From Polysphondylium violaceum (lineage: Eukaryota; Evosea; Eumycetozoa; Dictyosteliales; Dictyosteliaceae), in contig AJWJ01000004.1 of the NCBI GenBank assembly GCA_000277445.1, forward strand, positions 1-64,000: a DNA stretch of 64,000 nt. The letters are read 5' to 3'. The position numbers and the translations under genes are program-made. The notes beneath the pieces were generated by a model. The model worked only from the letters and a program-made list of their open reading frames with translations. It was not told the DNA's origin and made no database searches. Position 1 is the first letter of the stretch. The number at the start of each line of letters is the position of its first letter. Shown here in pieces: positions 1-11,854 of the stretch.

Positions 1-14
1 CAACAACTATACAN

Positions 15-160
<146 letters not shown>

Positions 161-165
161 ACTAC

Positions 166-499
166 ATTCTTGGTATAAATAATCGATTGCATTCTTTACA
201 GTGGCAGGATAAGAACCATTGTATTGAGGTAAAACAAATACAAAACCGTCACCTTGAGATATTTTTTCACTCCAAGCAAAGGTATGAGGTTGAGTGTATT
301 GCTTAAATTTTGGAATGGAAGCTTCATAAGGCATACCTAATGGTAAATCCCAATCCTTTAAATCCACAATTTCAAAAGTGAATGTTGATGGACACATTGG
401 TTCCATTACCTTTTTTACATAGTCAACTATTTGATCACCAATTCTTGCTGCTCTTGTTGATGATAATATAATTTGAATATGTTTTTTCATTGTTGTCAT
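166..499 (-). CDS. NADPH-dependent FMN reductase family protein, first exon only
   Basis: The minus-strand reading begins MTTMKKHIQIILSSTRAARI and contains VFVLPQYNGSYPATVKNAID, the signature of flavodoxin-fold NADPH-dependent FMN reductases (LPQYNGSYPxxLKNAxDYLY). Family members are small cytosolic flavoproteins that use NAD(P)H to reduce FMN or quinones; the substrate cannot be told from sequence. The first 111 codons are present. The exon most likely ends in a split codon (T|GG, giving the family's YHEW-type motif) at a GTAGTG donor, and the intron runs into the AAT tract. The rest of the gene lies beyond the window. A second ATG three codons downstream (position 490) is an alternative start. 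The gene is divergent from NOM1. Confidence 0.8.
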
Positions 500-1028
500 G
501 CTTTGTCTTTATTACTCCAGTAATTGTAAATATAAACTCACATGACTGCTATTTATATTCGTAGGGATAAAATAAATAAAAATTAAAAAAAATTATAAAA
601 ATTAAAAAAATCTGTGGCATTGATGAATTTTTGATTGTGGACACGAAAATATATAAATAAGCAACAACAATTAATTAGTTGTATAGTTCTTTAGTTTTAA
701 AGATATAAATTCAATGAATTTAGTAAAATTGGGATATAAAGTATATTAGCTTGAAATTAAACTATACACAGTGGTGGTAAATTAAAAGACACTTGGTTTT
801 TTTTTTAATCCGAAATAATAAAGATGGTCATTATACTAAACCACCTATATCATAATAATAATATAACTCTCTTATTTTTTTTATATTTAACACTAACGAA
901 AATCAAAGATATGAAAAAAATCTTAAACTTTTTTTTTTTTTTTTTTTTTTTCTTTTCGTTCGTTTTTTTCATTTTCTTCATATAAAAAATAATGTTTAAA
1001 GTTTTTTTCAAAATAGATATATTAAAGA
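500..1028. promoter_or_regulatory. Divergent intergenic region, FMN reductase / NOM1
   Basis: This stretch has no coding signal. It holds a run of 23 T at 929-951, about 80 bases upstream of the NOM1 ATG. Such oligo-T next to the start is typical of dictyostelid promoters. Several A-rich stretches lie nearer the reductase start. No distinct binding site could be named with confidence. Confidence 0.5.
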
Positions 1029-1340
1029 ATGAAAGAAAAGACATTTAAACCACTTCAATTACCACAAAGTATTGCAAAGAGTATTCATGGTGATGAAGAT
1101 GATGATTCTCGTTTTAAACAATTACCAGGGTTTAAATCAAAGAAATCACTTTCTAGAAAAGATTTAAGAAAAAGAGAAAGAGATGATAAAAAGAAAAGAA
1201 AGACTCTCTTTTTTGATAATAAGATAAATAAAAAACAAAAAGTTGAAACAAATAACAATAGTAAAAACAATAATAAAAAGAATAGCAATAACAATAATCA
1301 ACAACAAAAACAAAAACAACACAATAATAACAATAATAAC

Positions 1341-1383
<43 letters not shown>

Positions 1384-4118
1384 TTAAAAGACCAGAATTA
1401 ACAAATGACCAAAAGAAAGCACTTTTTTTAAAATCTATTGGTAAAAATAAATTCGATCTTATGTCTCAAGATGATAGAGATATTGAATTTTATTCAAGAA
1501 AACTTGGTGTTAAAACAGAAAAAGAAAAACTTGATGATGATAACTTGGAAGGTATGTTTATTTTGTTTTGTTTTTCAAATGAAATAGATATATACTAATA
1601 CTTTAATCATATTAGCTATTTTAAAGAAACCAAAACAAACCATCAAACAATCACAACCAATTCAACAAGATGATCAAGCAACTGGTGTTGATTATATAGA
1701 TGATATGTTTGATGAATTGGAAGAAACTTTAGCAAATGTTGACAGTGAAGATGACGACGATGATGATGACGATTATGAAAATTATCATCAAGATGATATT
1801 GATGGTGAGGATGATGATCAATATGAAGATGAAGACGAAGATGAAGATGAAGATCAAGAAATTGAACAAGAAGAATCTGATCAAGAAGTAGAAAATGAAG
1901 AAGAAGATCAAGAAAACAATAGTGATTTTGAACAAGATGATCAAGCAACTGGTGTTGATTATATAGATGATATGTTTGATGAATTGGAAGAAACTTTAGC
2001 AAATGTTGATAGTGATGATGAAGAAGGTGATCAATATGAAAATGATGAACTAATTGATGAAAATGGAGACTTTATCAATGATGATGATGATGATGACCAA
2101 GAAGAAAATGGTGAAGATGATGAATCTGAACAAGATGATAAGGAAGAAACTGAAGAGGAAAAACAAAAACATATTAAAGAAGATATTTATGGTAGATTAG
2201 TTGATTCTAGAACAGGTCAAATTGTTAAAGATAATAAACCAGCAGGAGACACTGGTGCAGCATCAATCGGAGGTAAATATGTACCACCACATCTTAGAGG
2301 TACTACCGCTGCTACCTCTCCCACTTCTACTAATAGTAGTAGTAGTAGTACTTCAAAATCATCTTCAACTCTTATTGAAGTCGTTGATTTACCATTAAAA
2401 AAGAAATTAAATGGTTTATTAAACAAACTTGCAATCAATAACTTTTTCCCAATATTTAATGATATTTTAGAATTATTTAATACCAAACCAAGAAATTGTA
2501 TGTCTATAATAATACTATTACTCTTACTATTGCATATCATGAAAAAATACTAACTTTTTTATCATATATATTTAAAGCAATTAAAACTATTATTACAGAT
2601 TTAATATTAACAAATTGTGGAGATAAAGAACAAGTTATGCATCATTTAATTCATGTTGAAATTGGATTAATAAGCGCACTTCATTCATATTCAGGCACAG
2701 ATATTGGTGGTCATTTTGTTGAGGTTTTATTCAAAAAATACAATGATTCCTATCAAGGTTTAGTCAATAACGATAGCAATAGTAGTGTTAATCTAGTATC
2801 AAATCTATTATTGATATTTATTCATTTATATAATTTCCAAGTCATTGGTAGTACAATTATCCTTGATATGGCTAAATTATATACAACATCATTTCAAGAT
2901 TATGATATTCAATTACTATTGTTATTGATTCAAAATGCCGGTTATCAATTAAGAGGTGAAGATCCATCAACTCTAAAAGACATCATTTTATTGGTATCTA
3001 AAAAACAATCTGATCAAAAGAAACAATTGGAAGAACAACAAGATAGTAGTGCAAAAGAAAGAGTAACAAAACTATCATTTATGATGGATACAATTACCAA
3101 TCTAAAAAACAACAAGATCAAGAATAACAAACTCATTGAAACATTGGCTAGTATTAGAAAAGTAATTCGTGGTCTACTTAGATCAAAAGATGTATCAATG
3201 AATCACAATCAATTGAAAATATCATTATCAGATTTGGAACAAATAGAAACCAAAGGTAGATGGTGGTTGGTTGGTTCATCATGGGCTGGTAATCAAGATA
3301 ATCCATTACTAGGTATTAAACTAAAAGATAATAATATAAACAATAATAATAATAATAATGATAATAGTAGTAATAGTAATAGTAAAAAGAATATATATAC
3401 AAGTGAATTACTACAATTAGCAGTTGAAAACAAAATGAATACTGATCTTAGAAAAACGTTATTTTGTATCTTGATGTCTAGTGAAGATTTTCTCGATGCA
3501 TTTGATAAAATCATGGAACTTGGTCTTAGAGACAAACAAGATAGAGAAGTTATTCATGTTTTACTATACTGTTGTTTACAAGAAAAGAAATTCAATCCAT
3601 TCTATTATCATTTGGCACACAAACTATGCAATCATGAAAACAATTACAAATTCACACTTCAATACAATATTTGGGATCATCTCAAGGAATTTGCATCCAA
3701 TGATGTCAGTGTCAAATTGAATAGAGTCAATAATTTAGGTCAACTATTGGCTAGACTCATAGAGAATCATGTGTTCTCACTCACTGTGTTGCGTAATGTT
3801 GACTTTGGTAATCTTTCTCCCATTTCAATCGTATTGTTTAGAATAGTGTTTACTCATCTCCTCACTGTGCCAAATGAAGAATCTATTATCACCATTTTTG
3901 AACGATTGGCTGTCACTCAAGATAAACTATCTAGTAAAGCTGAAGCTGATGCCCAATCCTCTCTATTGGCTCTTAAAAAAGGTATCAATATGTTTTTCAT
4001 TCACGGTCTCTTGTCTACCGATAAGGAATTAAAGAAATCAAAACAACAAATTCTCTTGAAAGAAAGAGCTAAATTTGCTAAAAATATATTCAAAACAGAA
4101 CAAACCATATTGTTTTAA
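1029..4118 (+). CDS. nom1: NOM1/Sgd1-like nucleolar MIF4G-MA3 protein
   Basis: Three exons: 1029-1551, 1616-2497 and 2578-4118, giving 981 residues; both introns (64 and 80 nt) are GT-AG and phase-consistent. NOM1 (yeast Sgd1) is a nucleolar protein needed for small-subunit ribosome biogenesis and recruits the helicase eIF4A3/Fal1. The N-terminal 420 residues are charged and low-complexity, with a Lys/Arg-rich start, a poly-Asn tract (about 1321-1380) and long Asp/Glu runs. A MIF4G domain begins near residue 430 (LKKKLNGLLNKLAINNFFPI). The family hallmark GRWWLVGSSWAG lies near residue 694, followed by an MA3 domain at about 745-865. Human NOM1 is about 860 residues; the extra length is low-complexity sequence. 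An internal 80-bp duplication lies in exon 2. Confidence 0.9.
1667..2016 (+). repeat. Near-exact 80-bp duplication inside NOM1 exon 2
   Basis: The segment at about 1667-1749 recurs at about 1934-2016, 267 bp (89 codons) downstream and in frame. It encodes DDQATGVDYIDDMFDELEE plus a short continuation in both copies. I see only one synonymous change (GAC/GAT) across the shared stretch. The two copies flank an Asp/Glu-rich spacer. Confidence 0.9.
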
Positions 4119-4549
4119 TAAATTTCTTTTATTTTTTTTTTATTCAAATGTACTATTTTTTTATTACATTATTACTATCTATGTATACACATATATAAAT
4201 CATAATATATTTAGGAAAAGTAATCAAGTTTTATGTGTATAAAAATAGATATTTATTTTTTGCTTTATAAAAATAATCTCCTTCCGAGGAACTTCGTTTT
4301 TTTTCATTAGGAATTTTTTTTCATATTAGAAAATATTTCCCCCAGTGGATTTTTTAAAACTATTCTCTTTCCCCCAGTGTACTTTTAACGTATTTTTTTT
4401 TTTTGTTGTTTTTTTTGTTTTTTTTTTTTTTTTTCTTTTTTTTCTGTAATTAATATCTTATTTTTTCCCCTTCTTTTTAGGCCTTAGTTGTTACTGTTCT
4501 GATTAGAGAGTAATATCTATATTATATATAAAAAAGTTAATATACTATA
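4119..4549. promoter_or_regulatory. Intergenic NOM1 / vatC with duplicated C-box
   Basis: The sequence is mostly T-rich. The element TTTCCCCCAGTG occurs twice, at 4336-4347 and 4368-4379, 32 bp apart, in DNA that otherwise has very little C. Long T runs follow at about 4391-4442. The pair lies roughly 170-215 bp upstream of the vatC start and is the best candidate transcription-factor site in the interval. The factor is unknown to me. Confidence 0.45.
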
Positions 4550-6112
4550 ATGTCTTCAGAATCACAAGTATTTTGGGTCATTTCTGCACCAAATCGTAAA
4601 GGTGCTGATATCTTTGAAGAAGTCAATTTAAAGACTGCCAAAGAAAACAGTCTTTCCGAAAATAAAAAATTTAATGTAGGTCTTTTATTTATATCACACA
4701 CACAAATGTGTGAATATATACATTTGTAACAAATGATCACTATTTATAGGTTTATGTGGAGATAGAATAGTAGAGTATCGTTAGTTTAATTGATTAGTGT
4801 TTTCAAAATTAGATTAAATGAACAAAAAAAATGGATAAAATATGATGATGATGATGATGATGATAATCATAATAATAATAATATTTACAAAATAGTTTTT
4901 TTAAATTCAATCATCTCTTTCAAAACATATGTCTTTAAATATAGGAGTATTGGAGTGAACATAAATCTAATCATATAGTATTTTAATAACATATAGATTC
5001 CAGGTTCTTTAAGAGTTGGTACCCTTAACTCTTTAATTACTCTTAATGATGAATTACAAAAAGTAGATACATTCCTTGAAAATACAACCAAAAAGATTGC
5101 TAAACAATTAGTTGATTTAGTTGGTGCTAAACCAGGTAAAGAAAAGAGTCTTAGCATTAATGGTGCTACTATTCAACAATATCTTTCACAATTCCAATGG
5201 GATGATGCCAAATATAACTTGAAATTATCTTTATCTGAAATTGTTGATAAAATTCACCAAGTATGTATATATAGTGGTGTTTATTATTATGATTATCATC
5301 AATAACTTTTAATATAGGATCATATATTAACAATATACAACAAACACAAACACAATTATTTCTAGACTGTTATTAAAATTGAAGATGATTTAAAAGTTAA
5401 ATCATCAGAATATTCACAATTATCATCATCAGTTGCAGCTGAAGAAAGAAAAGCTGGTGGTAATCTTCAAGTTAGAACATTAAATGATTTAATTACACCA
5501 GATAATATTGTAAAGACTGAATCACTCACAACAGCATTTGTTGTCATTCCAAAAGTTTGCGAAAAGGAATTTTTATCATGTTATGAATTTCTCAATGAAA
5601 ACGTTCTTCCAAGATCAGCCAAAAGAATTGCACAAGACAATGATTATTTCTTATACAGTGTAATTTTAATTGAAAGATTCTATGAAAACTTTAAAAACAA
5701 GGTTTTGGAAAAGAAATGGGTTGTCAGAGATTTCAAAGTTGACGATAAATCCACCACCTCTGGTGCTGCTCACCAACCATCAGTAGACAGATCAAAATTA
5801 GTTGAAGATAAAAAGAATTATAGGACCTCATTGATTCGTTGGTGTAGATTAAACTTCCCAGAGGCTTTTATGGCTTGGATTCATCTCAAAGTCGTTAGAG
5901 TTTTTGTAGAATCAGTACTTAGATTTGGTATTCCCTTTGATTTCCAAGCTATTTTAATGAAACCACTCAAAAAGGAAGATAAAAAACTTCGTGACATTCT
6001 CCATGAACAATTTAAATATCTTGGCTCTGCTCACGTTTCTGGTAAAAATGAAGATGAAACTTCTGAAAAGTTTTATCCATATGTTTATATTCCAATTGAT
6101 TGGGATATGTAA
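4550..6112 (+). CDS. vatC: V-type proton ATPase subunit C
   Basis: Three exons: 4550-4675, 4997-5260 and 5366-6112, giving 378 residues, the normal family length (human ATP6V1C1 is 382). Subunit C joins the V1 and V0 sectors and controls their reversible assembly, so it sets acidification of endosomes and, in dictyostelids, of the contractile vacuole. The N-terminus MSSESQVFWVISAPNRKGAD matches the family start (FWLISAPG). The junction KKFN|IPGSLRVGTL matches human SKFN|IPDLKVGTL, and the C-terminal part carries RWCRLNFPEAFMAWIHLKVV and FYPYVYIPID. Intron 1 is unusually long for this window (321 nt); intron 2 is 105 nt. No catalytic residues are expected because this is a structural stalk subunit. 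Confidence 0.95.
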
Positions 6113-7276
6113 TCTATTACGATTTAATTTTATCATCAATACTATCACTACCTATTATTATTAAATCTTTCTTTTTTTGATACAAAAAAAAAAAAACAAA
6201 AAACAAAAAAATAAATAAAACTCTCAACACTCAAATACACAATCATATTATTACTTTATTCATTCTATATATTTTTAGAAAATTTTAATTATTATTTCTT
6301 TAAAAATTTTTTTTTTTTCTTATACTCATGTTTTTCTCATTTTTATCTTTTTTTTTTAAGAAAATTCTAAATCAAGAGAAACCAATTTGTGACGAAAATG
6401 ATGTGGTATTCTGGTTAAAAAGAAAACTCTTAGGATTGATGATCAATATTTATTAGTCATCGTGATGTCAAAAGTGCCCCTGTGTGATCAAATCTGATTT
6501 TTTTTATTTTTAAAAAACTAATTTAACAGCTTTTTTTATTTTTTTTTTTTAGTAATTTTCATTTACCTTTTATAAATTTTATTCTAATTCCTAAACATCA
6601 GAGACATTCCCTGCAACAAAACATTCCACCAATTTTTAATTTCTCATCTTTTTAGCATATTGTTTTACACCAGTGTTGTCGAAAGTTTCCTTTTAATTTT
6701 TTTCATTCATTTGTTATCTTTGCAGTCTGCAGTTTTATTTATTTTATTTTTAACTGCCTTATTGTCTTGCTTTTGCACACAAACAATTTATTTTTGTTTA
6801 AACACACACATAGTTTGAATTCCTTCAATCCTCAATCCTCTTTCTTTTTTTTTTTTTCTAGATAAAAACACACCCACCCTTCTTCATTGGATACATACAT
6901 ACATATATATTGTTTTTTTTTCTTTTTTTTTTTCTAAATCCACTCCACAAATTCAACGAATAGATATTTTTTTTCATAAAAAACAAAAAAAAAAAACCCC
7001 ACTCTCTCCCTAAAAATTAATCACCCCTCCCACATTTTTTTTACTGTCGATCGCAAATCGTACATGAAACCATTTTTATAAAATTTTATGCCAAAATTTT
7101 TTTTAAAAAAACAATTCTTTTTTGATAAAAAATCATCATTATTGATATCAAACAAACACATACTAAAACAGAGACACACAAAGACATACATACCTCAGTA
7201 TTCTTAATACTAAAACCCCAATAGAGTCTTTTTTTTAATTTTATTTTATTGTCAATAATTTAAATCTAAAAATAGA
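6113..7276. promoter_or_regulatory. Long intergenic region upstream of the ankyrin gene
   Basis: About 1.16 kb without any convincing ORF. It alternates long T and A runs with small C-rich islands: CACACCCACCC near 6878, and CCCC/CCTCCCAC near 7000-7031. A CA-rich leader sits at about 7150-7190. This looks like a long dictyostelid promoter and 5' leader. I found no tRNA-like or snRNA-like sequence in it. Confidence 0.4.
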
Positions 7277-10200
7277 ATGAGCTCAAAATCAGCTCTTTTG
7301 GAAAAGACATTCATTGCAAATGTTGGTGAGCTATTTAAATACTTGGACTCGTTAACGGTGCCCAAAGTGTTTTCTAGGTCTATTGAGCAAGCTAATCTTC
7401 CAAAATCAAAATCAAATTCAAATCTATTAAAAACTACATCAAATGCAACTACAACTGCTTATTTTATATATCAAGTATGTAATGTTATATACAATCAAAT
7501 AATATATACATGTATATTAATATCGTTGTAATATTATTAATAGGATCAAATGTTACCATGTTTAAATGCATTGGTTCATTTAAAAACCATTAAACAGTTT
7601 TCAATTGCAGAGATATTTAGAGAGAGAATGTCAAAGACTAAAGATTTATTAACAGAGATTAAAATACAACACTATATTGGTTTATTTCAATTTTATTTAA
7701 AGACATTGGATGTACTCTATGAAAAGAGAAAAGGATTGGGTGAAATATCAAATCAAGTGATTAATCATTTATCAACCTATATAGTAGATCCAGATTCATG
7801 TGTTGTTGGTCTTATACCCAGTGATGACTTGATGAACAAATTATCAAGAGATTATGATTTTTTAAAACTCGATGAATACAATGTAAATAGTAATAATAGT
7901 GGTGGTGGTAGTGGCAGTGGAAGTAGTGCAATAGGTATATTGGGTGGTGTTAGTAATATGGTCATAGGCAACAATAGCAATAATAATAATAATAATAATA
8001 ATAACAATAATAACAGCAACAGCAGTAGCGATGATCTCAGAAGTACTTCCGACAGAGATAGTGTACATTTACACAGTTTTCTATCGACTACGATATCAAC
8101 ATCAAGACAGTCACTACTGATAAATATTATAAATTGGAGCGCATTGGATGATGTCGGTCAAATTGCCAAATCTGTGAGAAGATATGCATCAATTCTCAGA
8201 GGTGTAGATAAAATTAAAAAAGGTGATGTTGTCATTGTCAAGTTTAATCAATATAATCCCAAAAAAAACTTTATTGGTTTCAAGTTTAATCCAAGTACAA
8301 GTGGTGGTGGGAATACAAATACAAGTGGCGGTGGTGTCAGCGGTGTTGCTGATAATATCAGTATTAGTAGTAGTAGTGCTTCAATTATATCAGCATCAAC
8401 TTTAAATAACAATAATAGTAGTCATGATAATCAACGTCATAGTACCACTAGTAGTAATAGTAATAATAATAATAGTAATAATAATAGTAATAACAACAAT
8501 AATTCATTAAAAACATTGGATGAATATATTGAAAAGAGATTATATAAACCAAAGGCTCAATTTGCACGATATACTGGTGAGCGAGATGATTATACCATCA
8601 AAGTTTATTTTAGTTCAGAAGAAACAGAAACAGTTGTAGTTGGTATTGAAGATGTTTTACCATTGAATAGATATACAATTGAATCATTAAGAGATCTAAA
8701 GTTGGTTGAGAAAATGATACAACAACCATCGGAAAGATTTTTTGCCCAAATTTTAGAGGACAGTAAACAAAAGACTATAAACTACTTGGAATCGTTGGGT
8801 GTAGATTTACCTTTTCTTCACAATGCCAGTCAAAACTGTTCCGATATATTTGAAGTTGAAAAGCTCAGACCCATGTACAAAACACTCTTGTCTATCTACA
8901 AGAATCCTGAACATCAATTCTACAAAGATCTGGAAAAGTATATCAATGAAAAGATTGAAACCTATCTAGTTCAATTGGATCACAGACTATTATTTGTACC
9001 AAAGTATGAATCAACTATACAAGATCTCAAATGTGGTCACTATATATCGATATCCAAGAGCAAGATTAGACAATACTTGGGTGAGTGTGAAATGGCACAA
9101 GACAGATTACACATGGAGACAAAGTTGCTTATGAATGGTGTAAGAAAAGAAGAAATAACTGAATGGTGGTTAAAAAGAATAGAATTACGTACCAATGAGT
9201 TTCTTTCTGAACGTGGTTATAATTTCCAAGCTTTACCCGAGAATTACATTGAAACTCCACCTTCAAGTATTGAAGATATCATTTCAAATCTTATGTTGGT
9301 TCAAAGAATTTTAGATCCAAGAGAACAAGTTATTGAAATTATTACTGTTGATGAAAATGGTACTGCAACTACAAATGATGATCAAGATGATATTTCAAAT
9401 ATTTCAACAACAGCAAATACTATTATTCCAACTAATAATAATAGTGATAATAATAATAATAATAATTCCACCACTACTACGGTAAATGGTAAAATAATAA
9501 CATTGGATGAAGATTTAGATGATTCTTGTATTAGTAGTGCTAGTGAATATGTTGCAAGTGTTGTTGCCGCCGCTAATAATAATAACAATAATAATAATGA
9601 AGATGATGATTGTAATGATTCATCAAGTAGTAATAGTGCAGGATTAGTTAGATCACCACCCAAACAAGTAATTAATAATAATAGTAATAATGGATCAGGA
9701 TCAACTACAAGTAGTAGATCAAGTCCAGTTTCATCATTTACATTACCACAACAATCAACATCATTACCAACCAATATTGATGATTTAACAAAAAGTGATC
9801 AAATTTCAAATTCACTTTTATCAAATGCTTCATTATCTCACTTTAAACAATCAGAGGAAAAGGATAGTACAACAACAATAACAACAGCTACTACCATAAT
9901 AGAACAACCAACATCAGCATCAAAATTATCATCCTCGACAAGTAAATTTATAAATTCACCAGTACAGTTAATCAAAGAACTTCGAGAGGAAATCTATCCA
10001 AAGATTAATGAATTTATGAAAAAGTTACACTTTGTACTCTGTGAACAATTGGATTTACCATTTAGCCAATTTAATACAAAAAAGATCACACAACTTTTGG
10101 ATCATAAAAAGGTGCATATGGACAGTCAAACTGTTGAATGGCTTGAAGGTATTCTATCAGATTTGGATTATTTGGCAGAGATGCAAAGATTAGAAGACTC

Positions 10201-11350
10201 TCAAGAGGGTGGCTCAATGCATATAGTACCAATTGGTGGTTTGGTCATGAATACTTTTGCTAGATTGGAAAATGAATTAAATACTGCCGTTGAATTATGG
10301 CATGTACCTTCAGATTCAGATTCAACATCTTCAGGTGATGAAAATACCAATGGTGCTACAAATGCCATCAATACTAGTAATGCAAGTAATTCATTGGACG
10401 GTTCAACTACCCTCACAATGAAGGTTACTAAAAAACCACCACCCACTCTTGATCAAGATCAAAGAACAGTGTTGCATCTATCTATTGCCACCGATGACCC
10501 CGAGCAAGTTGAGAAGGTATTAGAGACCGATTCTCATCTTATCAATGACTATGATGTAAATGGTTGGACACCTTTACATACCGCTTGCTATTCTGGTAAT
10601 GCCGACATTTGTAAATTATTATTATCCATCGATGAAATTGATGTTACAAAGAGAAACAAGGATGGTGCGTCAGTGTTACATTATCTCGTCAGACATCCAT
10701 TGACAGAGAAAAGAAAAGAAGTGATATTGTCAATCGTTGGCAAAGGTTTGGATATCTCATGTGGAAGTAGACATGGTGAAACTCCATTGCATTCTACTTC
10801 GTTTAGAGGTCATAATGATGTCGTTCATTTCCTTTTAGAACATGGTGCCAATCCAAATGCCATCACGGCTGGTAAAGAAACTAGTTTACATTATGCTGTC
10901 ACTGCCGGTAGAGCCAATGTCGTCTCTACTCTATTATTATATGGTGCTCAATGGAATATCAGTTCAAAGAGAAGAGGTACACCTTTGGAATTGGCAAAGA
11001 ATGCAAAACTTCAAAACATTGTTTCCATTCTGGAAAATGGTCCTGATGTTGACAACTTTTCTTGGAGAAAAAAACATAAAGAGAAAATTTTAAATAATCA
11101 AGAGGTGAAATTAACTTATGCTTCTCCAACTTCAACCACTACTACTACCACTCCTGTTGTTTCAAATGGTATTGGTACTTTGAAGAGACAATGTAAAATA
11201 TCCATTGGTGGTTCAAGAAGATTAACTTTACATATTAATAGTAATAGCAACGATAATGATATTTTTAATAATAATAATAATAATAGTGAATCAACAGCAA
11301 CTACAACAACACCATTAAAAGATTGTAATAATAGTAATATTGAAAATTAA
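7277..11350 (+). CDS. Large ankyrin-repeat protein of unknown function
   Basis: Two exons, 7277-7474 and 7544-11350, with a 69-nt GT-AG intron, giving 1334 residues. The C-terminal part (about residues 1038-1230) holds five to six ankyrin repeats, seen as GWTPLHTACYSGNADICKLL, GETPLHSTSFRGHNDVVHFL and ETSLHYAVTAGRANVVSTLL. Upstream is a non-repetitive region at about residues 385-680 (from LDEYIEKRLYKPKAQFARYT) that looks globular and helical and that I do not recognise. The N-terminal 100 residues are also helical. These parts are separated by Asn-, Ser- and Thr-rich spacers typical of dictyostelid proteins. No membrane segment or signal peptide is seen, so a cytosolic scaffold is the simplest guess. 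No catalytic motif was identified. Confidence 0.85.
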
Positions 11351-11854
11351 GAATATCAAATATAATTTCCTTTTTTAAAATCATAGTATTATTTATGATA
11401 AAACAAAATCTCGTCATTTAGTTTGTATATAAGATCAAATAAATAATTAAATTTTATTTAAATTATTAAAATATATTTGCAAATATTCTCTGATTATATT
11501 ACTTTTTTATCACCTTGTCATGATTAAAAATTACATTTATCTTTAGCTTCAGAGAGTTATTACAGAAAGGTAAGATGAATCAATTTTATTTGTCTCTAAA
11601 ACTTCTATCTAGGGCATTTATTCATTCATGAACATTTTGATCCAGAGCTTTCCACAGGTTGGAGAAAGTACAACCTTATGGATCTTATTTCTCAGTATGT
11701 ATTTTTAACAAATTTGTTTTAATGTTTAAACACCAACAATTCCAGTACACCTAAGAGCCGTCCTCTGACTTAAATTCCAATGAAACCATATTTAATTAAA
11801 AAGAATAACTCTTGTATTATATTTGTATTTATAATAATAATAATAAAGAATAAT
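11351..11854. other. Convergent intergenic spacer (ankyrin gene / RPC5)
   Basis: About 500 bases between two gene ends. It contains AATAAA-type polyadenylation candidates near 11440 and 11844 and otherwise unremarkable AT-rich sequence. I see no supported gene. Confidence 0.4.

Noticed and set aside
1729-2002. Minus-strand hydrophobic and His-rich ORFs opposite NOM1
   Set aside because: Complement of the Asp/Glu-rich coding sequence; no independent start context or homology.
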